Positions 1 to 11,773 of a stretch of 64,000 nucleotides of DNA are shown in pieces. The position numbers and the translations under genes are program-made. The notes below the pieces were generated by a model. That model did no database searches. It saw only the letters and a list, made by a program, of their open reading frames with translations, and was not told the DNA's origin. Location: the NCBI GenBank assembly GCA_964030785.1, contig OZ034968.1, positions 48,259,230 to 48,323,229 of the forward strand. The letters are read 5' to 3'. Source of the DNA: Siderastrea siderea. Taxonomy: Eukaryota > Cnidaria > Anthozoa > Scleractinia > Rhizangiidae. Each line of letters begins with the position of its first letter. The first letter of the stretch is position 1.

Positions 1-384
1 TCCTAGTCAGGCACGCCTTTGTTATTGTTTTGAACTGAAATTTGCGATCAAATTACTCGTCGAACGTGACAAAACGTCTCAACAGTTCAACTGGTAAAAA
101 TATAAATTGTAGCCTAAAGCTAAAATTTCTTCGCCTGTTTTTGAGTTTAGTGCCAGTTAAAGGGCTTTCGATTATTTTCAGCGCATTTTGGTGGCTGTTC
201 AAAAAGCTAGAACTCAAAGAATGTTTGTGTTCGTAAGCCGGCCAGCCTCCCAGTCCGCCTACCCAAAAGCAAACTATGTTCAGCGAGCGCTCGCGGAATG
301 TGATCTACAAGCTAATCTAGAATCATAAACGTTTGGAATCTTGTTTAATTGGGTATTCCTGACTTTCCCATCGCCATAAAACAC
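1..384. other. Intergenic, no gene seen
   Basis: No splice-bounded or family-recognisable coding sequence is visible. The short open frame at 42-236 has no recognisable motif. The GC-rich cassette array starts just downstream. Confidence 0.5.
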
Positions 385-950
385 AAGAAAAGCCCCAGGG
401 GCATTACCCCGCCGTTCCCCCCTCCCCTCGGGGTGTAAAAGATATTATGGTCACTCAAGATACACGCTCTAGCCTGTGTAGCAAAAGACGCGAAGAGTAT
501 GTTTGGCCGAGCAAAAACCGGAGGTCTGGGGCAAGTGACCACCAAAAAAAATGGAAAATAATAAAAACAAGAAAAGCCCCAGGGGGCATTAACCCCGCCG
601 TTATTCTCTCTGCCCTTGGGGTCCAAAATATATTACGGCCAGGTGATGGTGGTTTATCGTATCTTTTACGTGCTTACGATGATAATACAAGAAAAGCCCC
701 AGGGGCATTAGACCCCGCCGTTGTTCTCCCTCCCCTGGGGGTGTAAAATATGTTACGGTCACTCAAGATAAAAGTCCTTGGGTGTGTAGCGAAAGACACG
801 ACAAGTATTTCTTTGGCCGAGCGAAAACTGGAGGTCTGGGGCAAGTGACCACCAAAACAAAAAAAACAAGAAACGCCCCAGGGGCATTGGACCCCGCTGT
901 TTTTCTCCTCCTCCCAGGGGGCAAAATATGTTACGGTCACTCAACATACG
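385..950. repeat. Array of four GC-rich hairpin cassettes
   Basis: Four related cassettes start near 391, 577, 697 and 875. Each has the core GCCCCAGGGGCATT, then CCCCGCCGTT or a close variant, and about 40 bp later a CCCCTGGGGG-type segment that can pair with the core. The sequence between them also recurs (AAGTGACCACCAAAA, TTTGGCCGAGC). Spacing alternates between about 180 and 120 bp. The open frames on both strands here are products of the repeat. The last cassette is part of the 1.1 kb element that recurs inverted at 32,843-33,905. Confidence 0.75.
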
Positions 951-1344
951 AGCCCAAGGCGTGTAAATTTTAAAGTTTGGGATTTATCGTACCTTTGACG
1001 TGTTTGCTGCCATTCCCCCTTACGTCTTCTCCGCACCCTTCTCCCTGTGATAACATGAATCCCTGATAGTATGAACCCCATCCCTCATTCCTTGGTCATC
1101 CCTTTGTCCTAGCTTTTGCGAAGAAGAACGTGACGAAATATTTTGACCGTAGCGTGACTCAGGTACGTCACGTTTTTTAAATAAACGAACTGACATGCCA
1201 GCGTAATTCTAAATAGCAAGGGCACGGAAATTTAAATAGATTTCTTGATAAAGAAACTTATTCTAAAATCTAAAGGAAACTGGTAGCTATGGGAAAAAAA
1301 CGTAAAAGTCTATTTTAGGCCGTGATTTGATGAGTGATTTGGTG

Positions 1345-1795
1345 CAAGCAAGTTACTTCTCCGAAACGGCTTCTGTCTTTCAATGACGTAATGTTTATGT
1401 GCTACGGCACGTAGCTTGAATCATTGGCTTTCAAGGCTCGCTAGCACCTTCGTCCTTGCTCTCATCGAAGAGAAGTCAACTCCATTGAATTTCTTGTACT
1501 TTTCTACACAACTTTCCCTAAAGATTTTTGCGAAGCAAAGCAAAACTGCCCAGAAACTGCTTGCATTTCACTGTTGAATTATTCAACTTGGCGAAAGCAA
1601 GGGACTTCCCCGAATCGGCTTCTGTGTTTCAGTGATGTAATGTTTACGTGCCAGGGCAAGTTATTAGAATTCATGCCAGCTTCAAAGCTCGCTAGCACCT
1701 TCGTTCTTGCTTTCAGCGAAGCGGTTTTTATGCCATTAAATCGCCAGTAGTTTTCTACACCAACTTTCATGAAAATTCCGGCGAATAAACGCTAA
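1345..1795. repeat. Two tandem ~250-bp units inside copy A
   Basis: Two diverged direct repeats lie about 249-251 bp apart. Landmarks are CGGCTTCTGT (1367 and 1616), TGACGTAATGTTTA or a variant, and GCTCGCTAGCACCT (1436 and 1687). Each unit ends near TTTTCTACAC. The inverted copy at 33 kb carries the same doubled organisation, so the duplication predates the spread of the element. Confidence 0.7.
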
Positions 1796-1881
1796 ACGAA
1801 CGCACATTACCGGCAAGTATTGTTTTGACCGAGCGGAGGTCTGGGGCAAGTGACCACGACGACAAAAAAAAAAAAAAAAGG

Positions 1882-2010
1882 GGGTATTACTAGACCCCGT
1901 CCTGACGGCGGGGTAAAAACCACGGAAAAAAAAATGGGTATTACTAGACCCCGTCCTTACGGCGGGGTAAAAACGGGTATTACTAGACCCCGTCCTGACG
2001 GCGGGGTAAC
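1882..2010. repeat. Three GGGTATTACTAGACCCCG repeats
   Basis: Three near-identical units of about 36 bp begin at 1882, 1936 and 1975. Each contains GGGTATTACTAGACCCCG and then GACGGCGGGGT or a variant, so each can form a short GC hairpin. One further copy lies inverted near 32,846-32,880, at the matching end of the second 1.1 kb element. Confidence 0.8.
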
Positions 2011-2039
2011 AAAAGGCGAATGCACGGGGGGCAGAAATG

Positions 2040-3540
2040 TTTCCAAAACTCACTCGATCACGCCGCTCTGGGCACCGCTCCGCGCATTTAGTTTTAATTG
2101 ATAGCGCTAGATAAAGAGAAGAAACTCTTTTGTTAATGGCTTTTATTTTCTTTGTTTTCATCGCACAGGATGGATATTCATTTCAATTTTCAAAATACAT
2201 GAATTGCCCTGAAAACAAAACGTAATTCAGCTACATTGTAGCTAAGGTGTCGACTACGGCTAACAGATCTGAAAGTTTCTGTTCGCAAACCATTCTTTCT
2301 CCTCCTTTTCTGCAATTCCAGGGACTAGTTTATGGAAAAAATTGAAGTGTTGTTCTTAGGCATCGAAGTCTTTGAAGCTTTCGCCTTAGCGTCGCTACCA
2401 GCACTGCAGAGCGAGTCCCGTCGTCACATTTAGAAGACCAAAACATTTCAGCGCGTGAAGAACGCGCACCGTAATAATGAAGTAAAATGTCGGCGAATAA
2501 GCTTGTCCAGCCTTTCAATCTATTGGATATCTTTTGCTTCACTAGTGCAATAACCAAGAATATCCCTTGAATAATGATTTCTTTCATAAGCTTGACTGTT
2601 TTGGTACTGCCACGCGAAGGAGCGCATAAACCGCTTAGAGTCCTGGCGTTGTCTCACACATTTCACGAGAAAAATAGCAAACAACACCAAAATAACCGAC
2701 CAGATGTAACCGCTATTAATTTGTTAAGGCCAAAAAAGTAAATGAAGGCCCAAACTGGCCGTATTGGCGCGGATGTAGCCAGATTTCAATTCACTGTGAA
2801 AAAGTCGTGATTTTAGATGGCATAGAAAATGGCGGATTTCTCACTCGATGCGCGCAAAGCACTGTGGGTGGCTAGGATCCTTTAAATGCATTAGATTCGC
2901 CACATGAAAAGTTTCACGTTTGAAACTGTCCCAAGCTATGCGGAGACAACAACAGCGGTGAAACAACTTCTTTCTATCAAGATATAATCAAAAGCTGAGT
3001 AATCACGCATCCTTCTTAAATACCCCATGGAACATGACTAACAAGAAATATGTGTGGACTTTTGCTGTTACGAAATTTATAAGAATGAGGTGGCTTGTAA
3101 GATTGGAAACAAATTGAACTTGAAAGACTGAATAACAGCAACAACAAAATAGAACGGAAAGTGGCCCAAATTCATTCTTGGAATGTGCGGAGCCTGCACC
3201 AAAATTAAAGAACACCTTATTCTCACGCTGCTCAAAACATATGGTATGGGCAATGGGTCTCTACATGATTACATCGCGGCTTTGTCCTGTTGTAGTGGCT
3301 GGATCAATAAGACGTTATGGTCACGTTTTTCTGTTCAATCGAACAAGCATACAACAAACCATCTTAAAACTCAGGAAAGGAAAATTGTCGATAACACGGT
3401 GGGTTTGTGGTGGTGTGTGCGTAGTGTGGGGGCATCCTGTGGCCTCACTCTCTCCAGATCTCGCTCATCAAGATTCTAAGAGAATTGGAGGGACTCTTAC
3501 TGTCTTAACTAGGGCAGGAGGAAAGGGCAGGAGGAAAGGG
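2040..3540. other. Intergenic, no gene seen
   Basis: I see no coding sequence I can support. A minus-strand open frame at 2330-2587 looks like part of a dispersed repeat rather than a gene. The end of the stretch is purine-rich with repeated GGGCAGGAGGAAA. Confidence 0.5.
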
Positions 3541-3542
3541 CA

Positions 3543-3562
3543 GGGGAGGGGAGGGGCGGGGG
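3543..3562 (+). other. Strong G-quadruplex motif
   Basis: Four G-runs of 4, 4, 4 and 5 bases are separated by single-base loops (A, A, C). This is the sequence class that forms very stable parallel quadruplexes. It ends a purine-rich tract and lies about 40 bp upstream of a MITE. There is no adjacent gene. Confidence 0.7.
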
Positions 3563-3598
3563 TATCCGGGCTCATTTTAAAAACTTGCTTTCACAGCA

Positions 3599-3758
3599 CA
3601 GTGGAACCTCGATTAAACGAAGTGTCAAAGGACTGGGGAAATTGGTTCGTTATATCGAGGTTCTTTTCCATACATTACACTATTACTGGGCTGAAAAATA
3701 TCGTTCGTTATACTGAGGACTTCGTTATATAGAGGTTCGTTAAATCGAGCTTCCACTG
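3599..3758. mobile_element. 160-bp MITE, pogo/Tigger-like termini
   Basis: The left terminus is CAGTGGAACCTCGATTAAAC and the right terminus is its near inverse, ending CTTCCACTG. CGTTATAT-type motifs near GAGG recur inside in both orientations. The right flank is TA and the left is CA, so a TA target duplication may have decayed on one side. The CAGTGGAACCTCG end resembles pogo/Tigger-type elements; that family assignment rests on memory. It has no coding capacity. Confidence 0.7.
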
Positions 3759-3762
3759 TAAT

Positions 3763-5575
3763 GGATTTCTGCTTATCTTGGCCTGTCTACGGAATGCTTG
3801 TCTAATCACAACATTGAATGTTGTCATCCGCATGCCAAGCTTACCAACTCAAAGAAAGCAATAAAACTAAGCTCTTCCTTCCTCTCTCGCTCACATGACA
3901 ATACACAAAATAACCGCGGCGACACTCAGTCTAGCAGCACCGGATCTCCCTGGTAGATCATCCACGGTAAACACACAAAAATATTTTTCAAGTGGGATCC
4001 ACTAATGGAAGAGAAACGTTTGTTTTCAAGAGTAATTTTATTTAACTAATCACACTCTAAACATCTCGATTTTCTCTAACAACGTTGTCTTTAGGTGGAG
4101 GAAAGAAGTGTGCTTATCATGAGGTTAAAGGACGCTATGCGCACACAGACTAAAAAACAACAATGCCTTAGCTTCGTTAATACGTCACTGGGCAACCGTT
4201 TACTCATCAAGTTCATAATTATAACAAACTGATGCACGCTAGATCTGACCAAATCCAGCACATTCTTTCACCTGGCAACAAGGAACTATCATAAGGCAAG
4301 TCCATTATAAACGACGCTCACGTCCTTGTTTTCAAAATTCAATTTCGTTTGCGGCTTCCCCAAAAGGGGTATTGTTCTTTTATTTTCGTTTTGATCAATT
4401 TCTCATAAAAACCCATTAGCGGCATCCAAACCAATTGTCAAGGCGAGCGCCTATAAACGGTGACTAATGCATGGCCCTTGTAAACAGTCATTTGTTTGTG
4501 TTTAAGTGCTTCCTTCCTGATCTGATCTGACCACCGCGGAAAGATTTAATATCTCCAAGTTATTCGTGTTATTAGTAATCACAGTCGAGCCAAGCCATCA
4601 ACAACTGAAAACTGGCTTTTATCTACTGACTCTAGTCGTTACACGTATATTCAATGATAGGAACTTGTGTAACCGTTTTTCGCCATAGTATTAAAAACAA
4701 AATTGTGATCACTGTATGAGATTTTAAAATCTTTAACCTTTTCAAATCAAATGCTAACTTGCAGTTCAAGAGAAAGTTGTAACTGATCATTTCTCCCAAC
4801 TGGCTGCTCATTCCCTGCAAGTCAGGTGTGGCCGCGTAACTCAAGGTTATAATGTTCGTTAATTGAAGTAAATTTTGAAACAGATTACTGGCTACCCTCG
4901 AAAAATGACCAACTGGAATCTGTTGCACGTATCATATTACTCAATTAATATCAAAATTTTATTTATTCACGGCTATTTATATCCGCTGCACCAAATTCAC
5001 GTTCAAAGTTGTTTTTTTATTTAAATTCTGGCGAATTTTTATTAAAAGTTGCATTCACGGAGTAACGGCTTCAGTTGGTTGCACTACTTTCGAAGAATGA
5101 TAGACCATGATTTAAGTCTGGAAAATTCTATGTTATACACTGTATGGTTAAATTCAGCGGGCGGCGTTTCATTTTTGCGGGCTAAAATGGCAAATTCGGT
5201 GGGCTAAAATTGATTAGAGACGGGTTCTCATAGTAGTGTGGCAGTAGCCAATCAAAAACATAAAACCAACGCCATGCACCCTCGCTGACTTTAATCAAAG
5301 TTTCTCGCTGGAAAGCTGTTATATAACTAATCCTTAATTGCGAAACAAAACACCTGAAACTATAAAATGGCAGAAAGCGAAGAATCACCGTACTTGGGTG
5401 AAGAACAGTAGCAGAATAGGACAGCATAGAAGGTTAGCATAAATGTCAGTGAACAAACGGAGAGAAGCTAATTCAGTGGTGAGCGAAAACGTTTTCTGAA
5501 ATCGGTGTGCGGGAAGGATAATTTACAGCTGATTTCACTGCTATGTGTAGGACCGGGTTTTTCAAGCATGATTCA
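3763..5575. other. Intergenic, no gene seen
   Basis: AT-rich sequence without a convincing open frame, splice-bounded exon or recognisable repeat family. The open frames at 4632-4928 and 5182-5427 (minus) have no domain I recognise. Confidence 0.45.
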
Positions 5576-5579
5576 CCTG

Positions 5580-5945
5580 CTATGATTCACCCGTCTTGAT
5601 TCTCTCATAACTACAAAGCGATGAAAGAAATTAGTAGATATTCTGCTCTTTTATGATTGTTTGTATCTCAGAAAGTGCGTATTTCTTCTGTAAACTCATT
5701 TCATGCGCAGATTTCCAGAATTACTTCGTGACCATGGGCGAACCACGACGGGCGAATCATGATTCGCCCCAGGTCAAGATTCGCCCATGGTCACGAAATA
5801 ATTCTGGAAATTTGCGCTTAAAATGAGTTGACAGAAGAAATACTAACTTCCTGAGACATAAACAATTACAAAACAGCAGAGGATTTGCTAATTTCTTTCA
5901 TCGCTTTGTGGTTATGAGAGAATCAAGACGGGCGAATCATGCTAG
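5580..5945. mobile_element. ~360-bp foldback element
   Basis: Two imperfect arms (about 5582-5748 and 5770-5941) are inverted copies of each other. They share TTGATTCTCTCATAAC, GATGAAAGAAATTAG, ATTCTGGAAAT and CCATGGGCGAA. The arms meet at a perfect 20-bp palindrome, 5750-5769 (GGGCGAATCATGATTCGCCC). No transposase is encoded. It may be a foldback transposon or an inverted duplication. Confidence 0.75.
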
Positions 5946-6370
5946 AAAAACCTACACATGCACATAACCGTGTAATCGGCTGTAATTCTTATTGTCATCT
6001 TCAAAACATAATCAAGTCTTTTAAGCTTAGAACGAATAATATTCTTGATCTGCCGGAGTTGATTATGCCAACTGAAAAGCAACAGCATGAGAGATCTGTA
6101 TCCAGCTATAAACTCGTACATGTTTTTTTTGGGAACAGCCAAACAAACTTCAAAAGCTTGAGTGGTCTTGTTTATGAACCGAATAAGGGTGAAGAAAATG
6201 CAAAGGTTGACGTTATTTTCAGTGGTCGCAGAATTAATTATAAAAATTTACGGCTTGAGCTAAAAGGAGCGCTGGGCCGGCCAAAATCAAGCTTACGCCC
6301 ACGAACTGCATTACTCTACTGTGTGTTTGTGTTAGTTGCATTTGTACTCAAATCTTCATTTGAAAAATGA
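5939..6370 (+). CDS. Unrecognised 143-codon open frame, doubtful
   Basis: The open frame starts at the very edge of the foldback element and runs to a TGA after 143 codons. I recognise no family. The C-terminal 20 or so residues are hydrophobic (around TALLYCVFVLVAFVLKS) and could be a membrane segment; the middle is polar and lysine-rich. Because the first Met lies in repeat sequence and no splice context is evident, it may be a chance frame or a decayed element gene. Confidence 0.12.
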   Translation: MLEKPTHAHNRVIGCNSYCHLQNIIKSFKLRTNNILDLPELIMPTEKQQHERSVSSYKLVHVFFGNSQTNFKSLSGLVYEPNKGEENAKVDVIFSGRRINYKNLRLELKGALGRPKSSLRPRTALLYCVFVLVAFVLKSSFEK

Positions 6371-6611
6371 AGTCAATAAAGTTGATTAATACATGCATGA
6401 ATCATGTTTATGACATGAACTTTTAAAAGCTAAATTTTGAAATATGAATAATATTATGAAACACAGTGGCAAATTTGCACTAGCAACTACCATTAGTCTA
6501 TGTAGAAAAACAGAAAAAGGATTTCACCAGATACTTGTCGAGCCCGGTGAGAAATCGCCTTTGGGAGTTCTTGGGCTCGGTTGTTCAAAACTGAAGCGGA
6601 TATGCGGATCA

Positions 6612-6735
6612 GTGACGAGGCTATCCCTGGGTCACTGGTACGAATTGACGCGGCTATCCCTGGGTCACTGGTACGGATTGACGCGGCTATCCCAGGGTCA
6701 CTGGAGCGGATTGCCGACGCGGCTATCGCTGGGTT
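6612..6735. repeat. 33-bp minisatellite, ~3.7 copies
   Basis: The unit GGCTATCCCTGGGTCACTGG plus about 13 bp recurs at 6619, 6652, 6685 and 6721 (periods 33, 33, 36). Because 33 is divisible by three, frames on both strands show repeated peptides (for example AAIPGSLVRID on plus). These are artefacts of the repeat, not evidence of a gene. Confidence 0.85.
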
Positions 6736-6739
6736 ACGT

Positions 6740-8485
6740 GCTGAGCAAGGTTCCTGTTTTTTGTGTTTAAAACCATTTTCACTGCTAATTTCCAGTAATA
6801 ATTTGAAAGCAACCAAAGGCAAGCTTTAGACGAAAGGAATTTACCGAGATCTACATCAATATAAAACTTTAAAACTTAACTCAGAAGTTACGTTGGCTAA
6901 TTACGCCTGGTCTCGGATACTTCGATTATTACTGCGGATCAATAATGTATGGTACTTGACAAATATTAAAGTCGAGTACAAATATGGTACTCGACAAATA
7001 AGTCCACCATACTGTTCAAACTAAAAGGATTTTAATCCTCAGACTAGGTTCTTATGGTTCAGACAGGTTTAATGTTCGTTTCACGGAGTAGTGTTATGCG
7101 TTGCTCGTATGTTGAATTAACTTATCAACCCTTCAGTGTGGACACAACCTTGTGTAAAATTGGACAGAAGCACCACCGCAGCTTTGCCATACTACACAAG
7201 AACTCAACGAGTTTGATTCCATTTAGAGGGGTCTTCTAAAAAAGAAGCATTTGGAGGGCGGGGTGGGGGAGGGGAGTGGGAAATTGAACGATATTCTAAG
7301 GTGCACAAGAAGCCACAAAAATAGCTGATAAGACCAAAATTAAAAAGCGTCTACCCTAACTTTGTAGCAATACACTGAAGGAAATAAAGACAGCGGGTCT
7401 CCTAACATACAGGAAACCCAAACAAAACCCACATCCATGCAATACGGAATTTATCCTGAAAAGGTGGAAGGTATTGGCCACGTAAAAAATTGATATTCAG
7501 CGGTGGTTTAAACCACGCACCTCTGCCATCACAACTCAACTTTCGGAAAACGGGAAATGGTTGAAGCTTATTGTGGGGTGAGGTTTTTTTATGGGCGGGG
7601 AGGGAAGCGTGGGCCGGAGTAGAGCACAACAGAATACATGAACACACCCAAACTAGAGGAAATGAGCAGCATCACGAGTTTTACTCTTTACATGTTCCAT
7701 CCACGCTGCCGTAACCCGGATTTATTCTAAACCTCAAATGCACATTTACTGCGCTTCAGGAAACTACAAAGAGAACAGTTTTCACACTTGTTCATTTATT
7801 TGTAAAGATATTCATGGTAAACTAAACTTTTTTCCAAGGCCATTAAAGACTATTGAACTGGACGCGGGAAAAAATTTAACTGTTACATTCAACACTGTAT
7901 AACTGGATATTTGATGCTTGTTATGCGTGCTGTTTTAGTAGAAAGGAATAGTATACGATAAATAGAATAAAATTCCTTTTTCCAAAGTTTTATTGTTATT
8001 TATCTTTGAGCACATTTCCATCAACCAACCTCTCTGTCTTGACATGCAAGGATAAGCCCTAGTATACTGACGCTGATTTAAGCAGTCGGTTATTTACATG
8101 ACGCTGTATTTTCCAAGAAAGCTCGGGACGTGACAGGATCACGGACCACAAAGAAAGAGATGAGCCAACACCTTCATCAATAATGCCGCACAACATCAAC
8201 TACTTACCTTTCCCTATATCATGAAAAGCAATTACCGCTGTGTTTACCCGAGAGCCAGGAACAGGCTGGGATGAGAAGCAAAGTGTTGCTCATTAGAGAT
8301 CAGAAAGTTGCCTGAGTGGCGGAAACAATTTACATCAGCGGTGAATTTTGTTGCCGCTCCCATCACGAAACGCGTGTTAATTTATACCAAGATATTATGT
8401 CATGTTCTCTTGTTTACACACAACTTAACTGACAAAACAAAGCATGCAGAGTTTGGAATGATCCGAAAGGTCCATTCTGGATTCC

Positions 8486-8490
<5 letters not shown>
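6740..8490. other. Intergenic, no gene seen
   Basis: No coding sequence or named repeat is recognised. There is a G-rich stretch near 7255-7280. Confidence 0.45.

Positions 8491-8535
<45 letters not shown>
8491..8535. repeat. (GT)n microsatellite
   Basis: An uninterrupted GT dinucleotide run of about 45 bp. It creates VCVCVC or THTHTH runs in open frames on both strands, which should not be read as protein. Confidence 0.95.
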
Positions 8536-8538
<3 letters not shown>

Positions 8539-8539
8539 C

Positions 8540-11500
8540 AGTTGCACCCGGCCTTCTTTTCTACTTTCCCCAGCCCTCTCCGGCCTTCTCACATTTTCAC
8601 TCCAAATCATTTTTTCTTCGATTCCCTGCAGGTTTTGAGCATTTAAAATGACGAACGCAGACCCACTATACAAAGGCGCGAAGCAGGGATGCTACAGCAA
8701 GTAAGGAAATTCACACAAAGGCAATCAAGGAAACTTCATAGCTAACGCCTTGTTTTGCGGGGCAAAAGGTCACGTGTTCTATCTTAACCTGTATCCCTCA
8801 CCACATTTTGCTTCCCATTTGAAATTAATTACCTATGCACTGAAAAACAACTAAAAATATAAAGAGATTTAAAAGATAGGCTACAGTGAGTACCTACTCA
8901 GCTATAAATCAACCAAATGAAGAGGTCACGATTCTTTTTCCGCTAAACGCGACAAGGGGTTTTCACCTAATCTATATAGCAAAAACAATATCGTACTCAA
9001 TACAAAAAATTCAGCTGGCTTGTGGCTTAGTGACATCCTGTAGTGTTTCTCTGCTTGTTCCGTTATGTATTGATTGTCTAGACTACAGATGCATTTCAAA
9101 GCTATCTTTAGCAAAGAAAATACTGTCAAAAATACCCAGTTTTGCGCATTTATCATTAAAGGTTATACGACTCAATGTGTCAAGAACTGTATTAGATGAA
9201 ATTTAACATTGAAAGAAATTCTACAGTAAAGTGACTTCTCGCGGTTGTATGAATTCTCTGTCATGATGGCGATTTTCTCAAAGTATCCATTGAAGCTTTT
9301 ACGTAGTACAACTGTTATACCTCTTGAAAAAAAAGATAGGAAAAGAACCATGGAATTCCATAAAAAGTTCACATTTTCGCAAGCGTAGGATGGTTGGTGA
9401 AATTATTATAATACGATAATAGGTTTGGTTCCATGTTTCAGATAATAACAAAATATTACAGTTATTTGTGAAGTAGCCCACTGTATTCATTTACTCGATA
9501 TTCAGCTCAGGACGAGGTAGGCGTTGACGAGAACGTAAGTGCTAAGTGTTCACAGAGCGGTTTACAAATAACCATGTTTCAGTTTTTCTATACTCCCCGC
9601 AGTACTATCATTTGCAAATTCAAAATATCAGTTTTCCTGGTTGTTAAAATATGTTCTTGATGTTTAAGTCAAATCTTCCATTTGATGAGTGTTGCTTCTC
9701 TAAACGTTAAAAAAGGAGGGTGTCACATAGCTCAACTGGTATCCATTCCTTAGTCAACGTTTATTCCCACGAACATGCACAAGTTTATTGTACTTCACAG
9801 CGACATAAGACTTGTCTTGCGACAAACTGATGGAAGTAAAGATCGGAAACATGGAGATCTTGTGCTTCAAAAATAAATTCTCAAAAGAAACCTATATGTA
9901 TGATAGTCAGTACAGAGAACTCAGTGATACTCCAAGCTTGAGTGCAAGTTCGCTTGAAGCTAGAAAAACTCGGTATTGCAATATGACAGCTCTTTTTCAC
10001 AGTTAGACGTGCAAAACCGAACGGCTAAGGTGCGCAAAGTCTTCTGCTCTAAAGATAAAAATTAATGATTTTTTTTAACAAAGCCGTGATATGACGAAGT
10101 AGTGTTGACGCAAACAAAAACAAGTGTGGATATTTATAAACTGGATATTGTTCACAAAAAGAATCTTCAAGCTTTCCTCAAAAGCCCCACAAGTCTCTCT
10201 TTCCGCTAGTTTATCTTACAGCAAACCGACACGAACATGAAAAAATCTTTTCATTTCATTTCAAAATATCCCTTGCTAATGCAAATTAGTCTGACGAGTT
10301 ACGAAACGGGGAAATTAAAAGAAAGAGGAAAACAGGAGAGTTTGCACTCAGCTTTACTTCTCAGTTGTTATTTACAATGGCTTCACAAACAATATCTCAA
10401 TCCGACGATTTTTTCAATTATCGCGGCATGAAAAACTAAAATCTTCTTAAAAAACGAAGGATTATCCGTCTCGTTTTAATATCCAATTGTCAGTAGTCGG
10501 AATTCATGCTGTCTTCAAAATCGTAAAACAAAAAAGTCCGAAACCATACAATAACTCTAAGGAAAGGAAATCGTAAGTAGATATTATTTTAAGTCACTCT
10601 GGTAACTGCAACTATAATATACACACTGGTCAAACTTCGTGCAGGCTGATATCATTTCTTCATACTGTTGCAATCTATTTTGGACAAAAAAGACGTTTAG
10701 AGTGTAAGCGGAAGTGCTCTGAGCTAGCTGGCCACTGAGGGTTGAGAAGAAACATCGAGCAATGAAATAGACACCTCCCATTTCCGTTTCCGACTGAATG
10801 AACGATAAGAGAGTGTGATCAGCACGTCACAGCAAGGCTTTGTTTTCATACCACTTGCTTGTTCCTCTACATCGCTGAAACTGTTCAAAGGTTTCACATT
10901 CAGTTGGCGTAAACGCGTTTACATGCAAAGAGAGGTTATCATGGTTTTAACGTACACAATATTAGTAAACGTGAATCAATTTGAGGCCGTACTCTCTCAC
11001 TCGCCACAATTTATGAAGCGGTAAGGTGGGGTACGATCTAAGGGTATCGGAAGGAATAAAACTGCTAGCAGATAAAGGAATGTTCGAAGACTAGGAAAAC
11101 CAAACTACCACGCACATTACGCATCCTGAAACACCCATATTTATTGATTTCCTTTCAGAGTGTTCCGCATATCTTGTACATGAAGTGTCTTTCATACCCG
11201 GCTTTCACACAATAGTCAACCAGACAAAACTTAAATACAGAAATTAATAACTTCATAAATTATAAATCTTTCTGCGCGTCATAATTTAACTAAACAATTT
11301 CTTTTTACATTGCTGCATATCCGCAGGTTGCTTTTTTTTACGGGTGAAATAAACAGACCTAAATAGATTGGTGAGAAAAGAACCGTTGGGAAGACATCAA
11401 CATTTGGTAGCCTGGATTAGAATCACGAGGGCATTTCCTAATCCATCTGTCATCCTATCACGTAAATAAAGATCCACGAACTCTGCTGTCAGTTTTATAA

Positions 11501-11770
11501 GTTACAATAAATAAAATGCCATGAAGACACAAAGCCTGTCATCATGATAGCACATAAGAAAAGTGAAGATAAGATATTCCCGCTAAAGACCTAATCACAA
11601 GAACCAGTGAAGACAAGTCGGCAGACTCGTATACAATTCCACCCAGCAAATAAAATATTTGATTTAAACTCGTTTAAAAATCGCGCATAAACACGGCGGT
11701 GGATTTTACAAAAATTACCTCTTCTGACTTATGAAGTCAAATGTTCCCGATTTGAGAATTCAATTGATTT
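8540..11770. other. Intergenic and Sprouty 3' flank, no gene seen
   Basis: AT-rich sequence without a supportable exon. The Sprouty transcript (minus) must end somewhere in the right part; an AATAAA-type signal on the minus strand lies near 11,145-11,155, but I cannot tell whether it is used. Confidence 0.4.
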
Positions 11771-11773
11771 TAA

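Larger units (their letters stand above)
860..2010 (+). mobile_element. 1.1 kb repeat element, copy A
   Basis: This stretch recurs in reverse orientation at 32,843-33,905. Shared landmarks are the cassette near 875, the segment CCATTCCCCCTTACGTCTTC near 1010, an ACGTGACG/CGTCACG stretch near 1130-1170, and the GC-rich end near 1882-2010. No transposase is recognisable and no target duplication could be fixed, so it is probably a non-autonomous element or a piece of a larger one. Short open frames inside it are not convincing genes. Confidence 0.7.

Noticed and set aside
1736..2161. 141-codon open frame on minus
   Set aside because: It contains the tripled GC repeat, giving a repeated FYPAVRTGSSNT-type peptide; an artefact of repeat translation.
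2330..2587. 85-codon frame on minus
   Set aside because: Looks like a translated dispersed repeat; neither strand gives a recognised protein.
3178..3732. 184-codon open frame on plus
   Set aside because: It runs through a purine-rich simple tract, a quadruplex motif and the whole left part of a MITE; no domain content.
8308..8673. Frames with VCVCVC / THTHTH runs
   Set aside because: Direct translation of the GT microsatellite.
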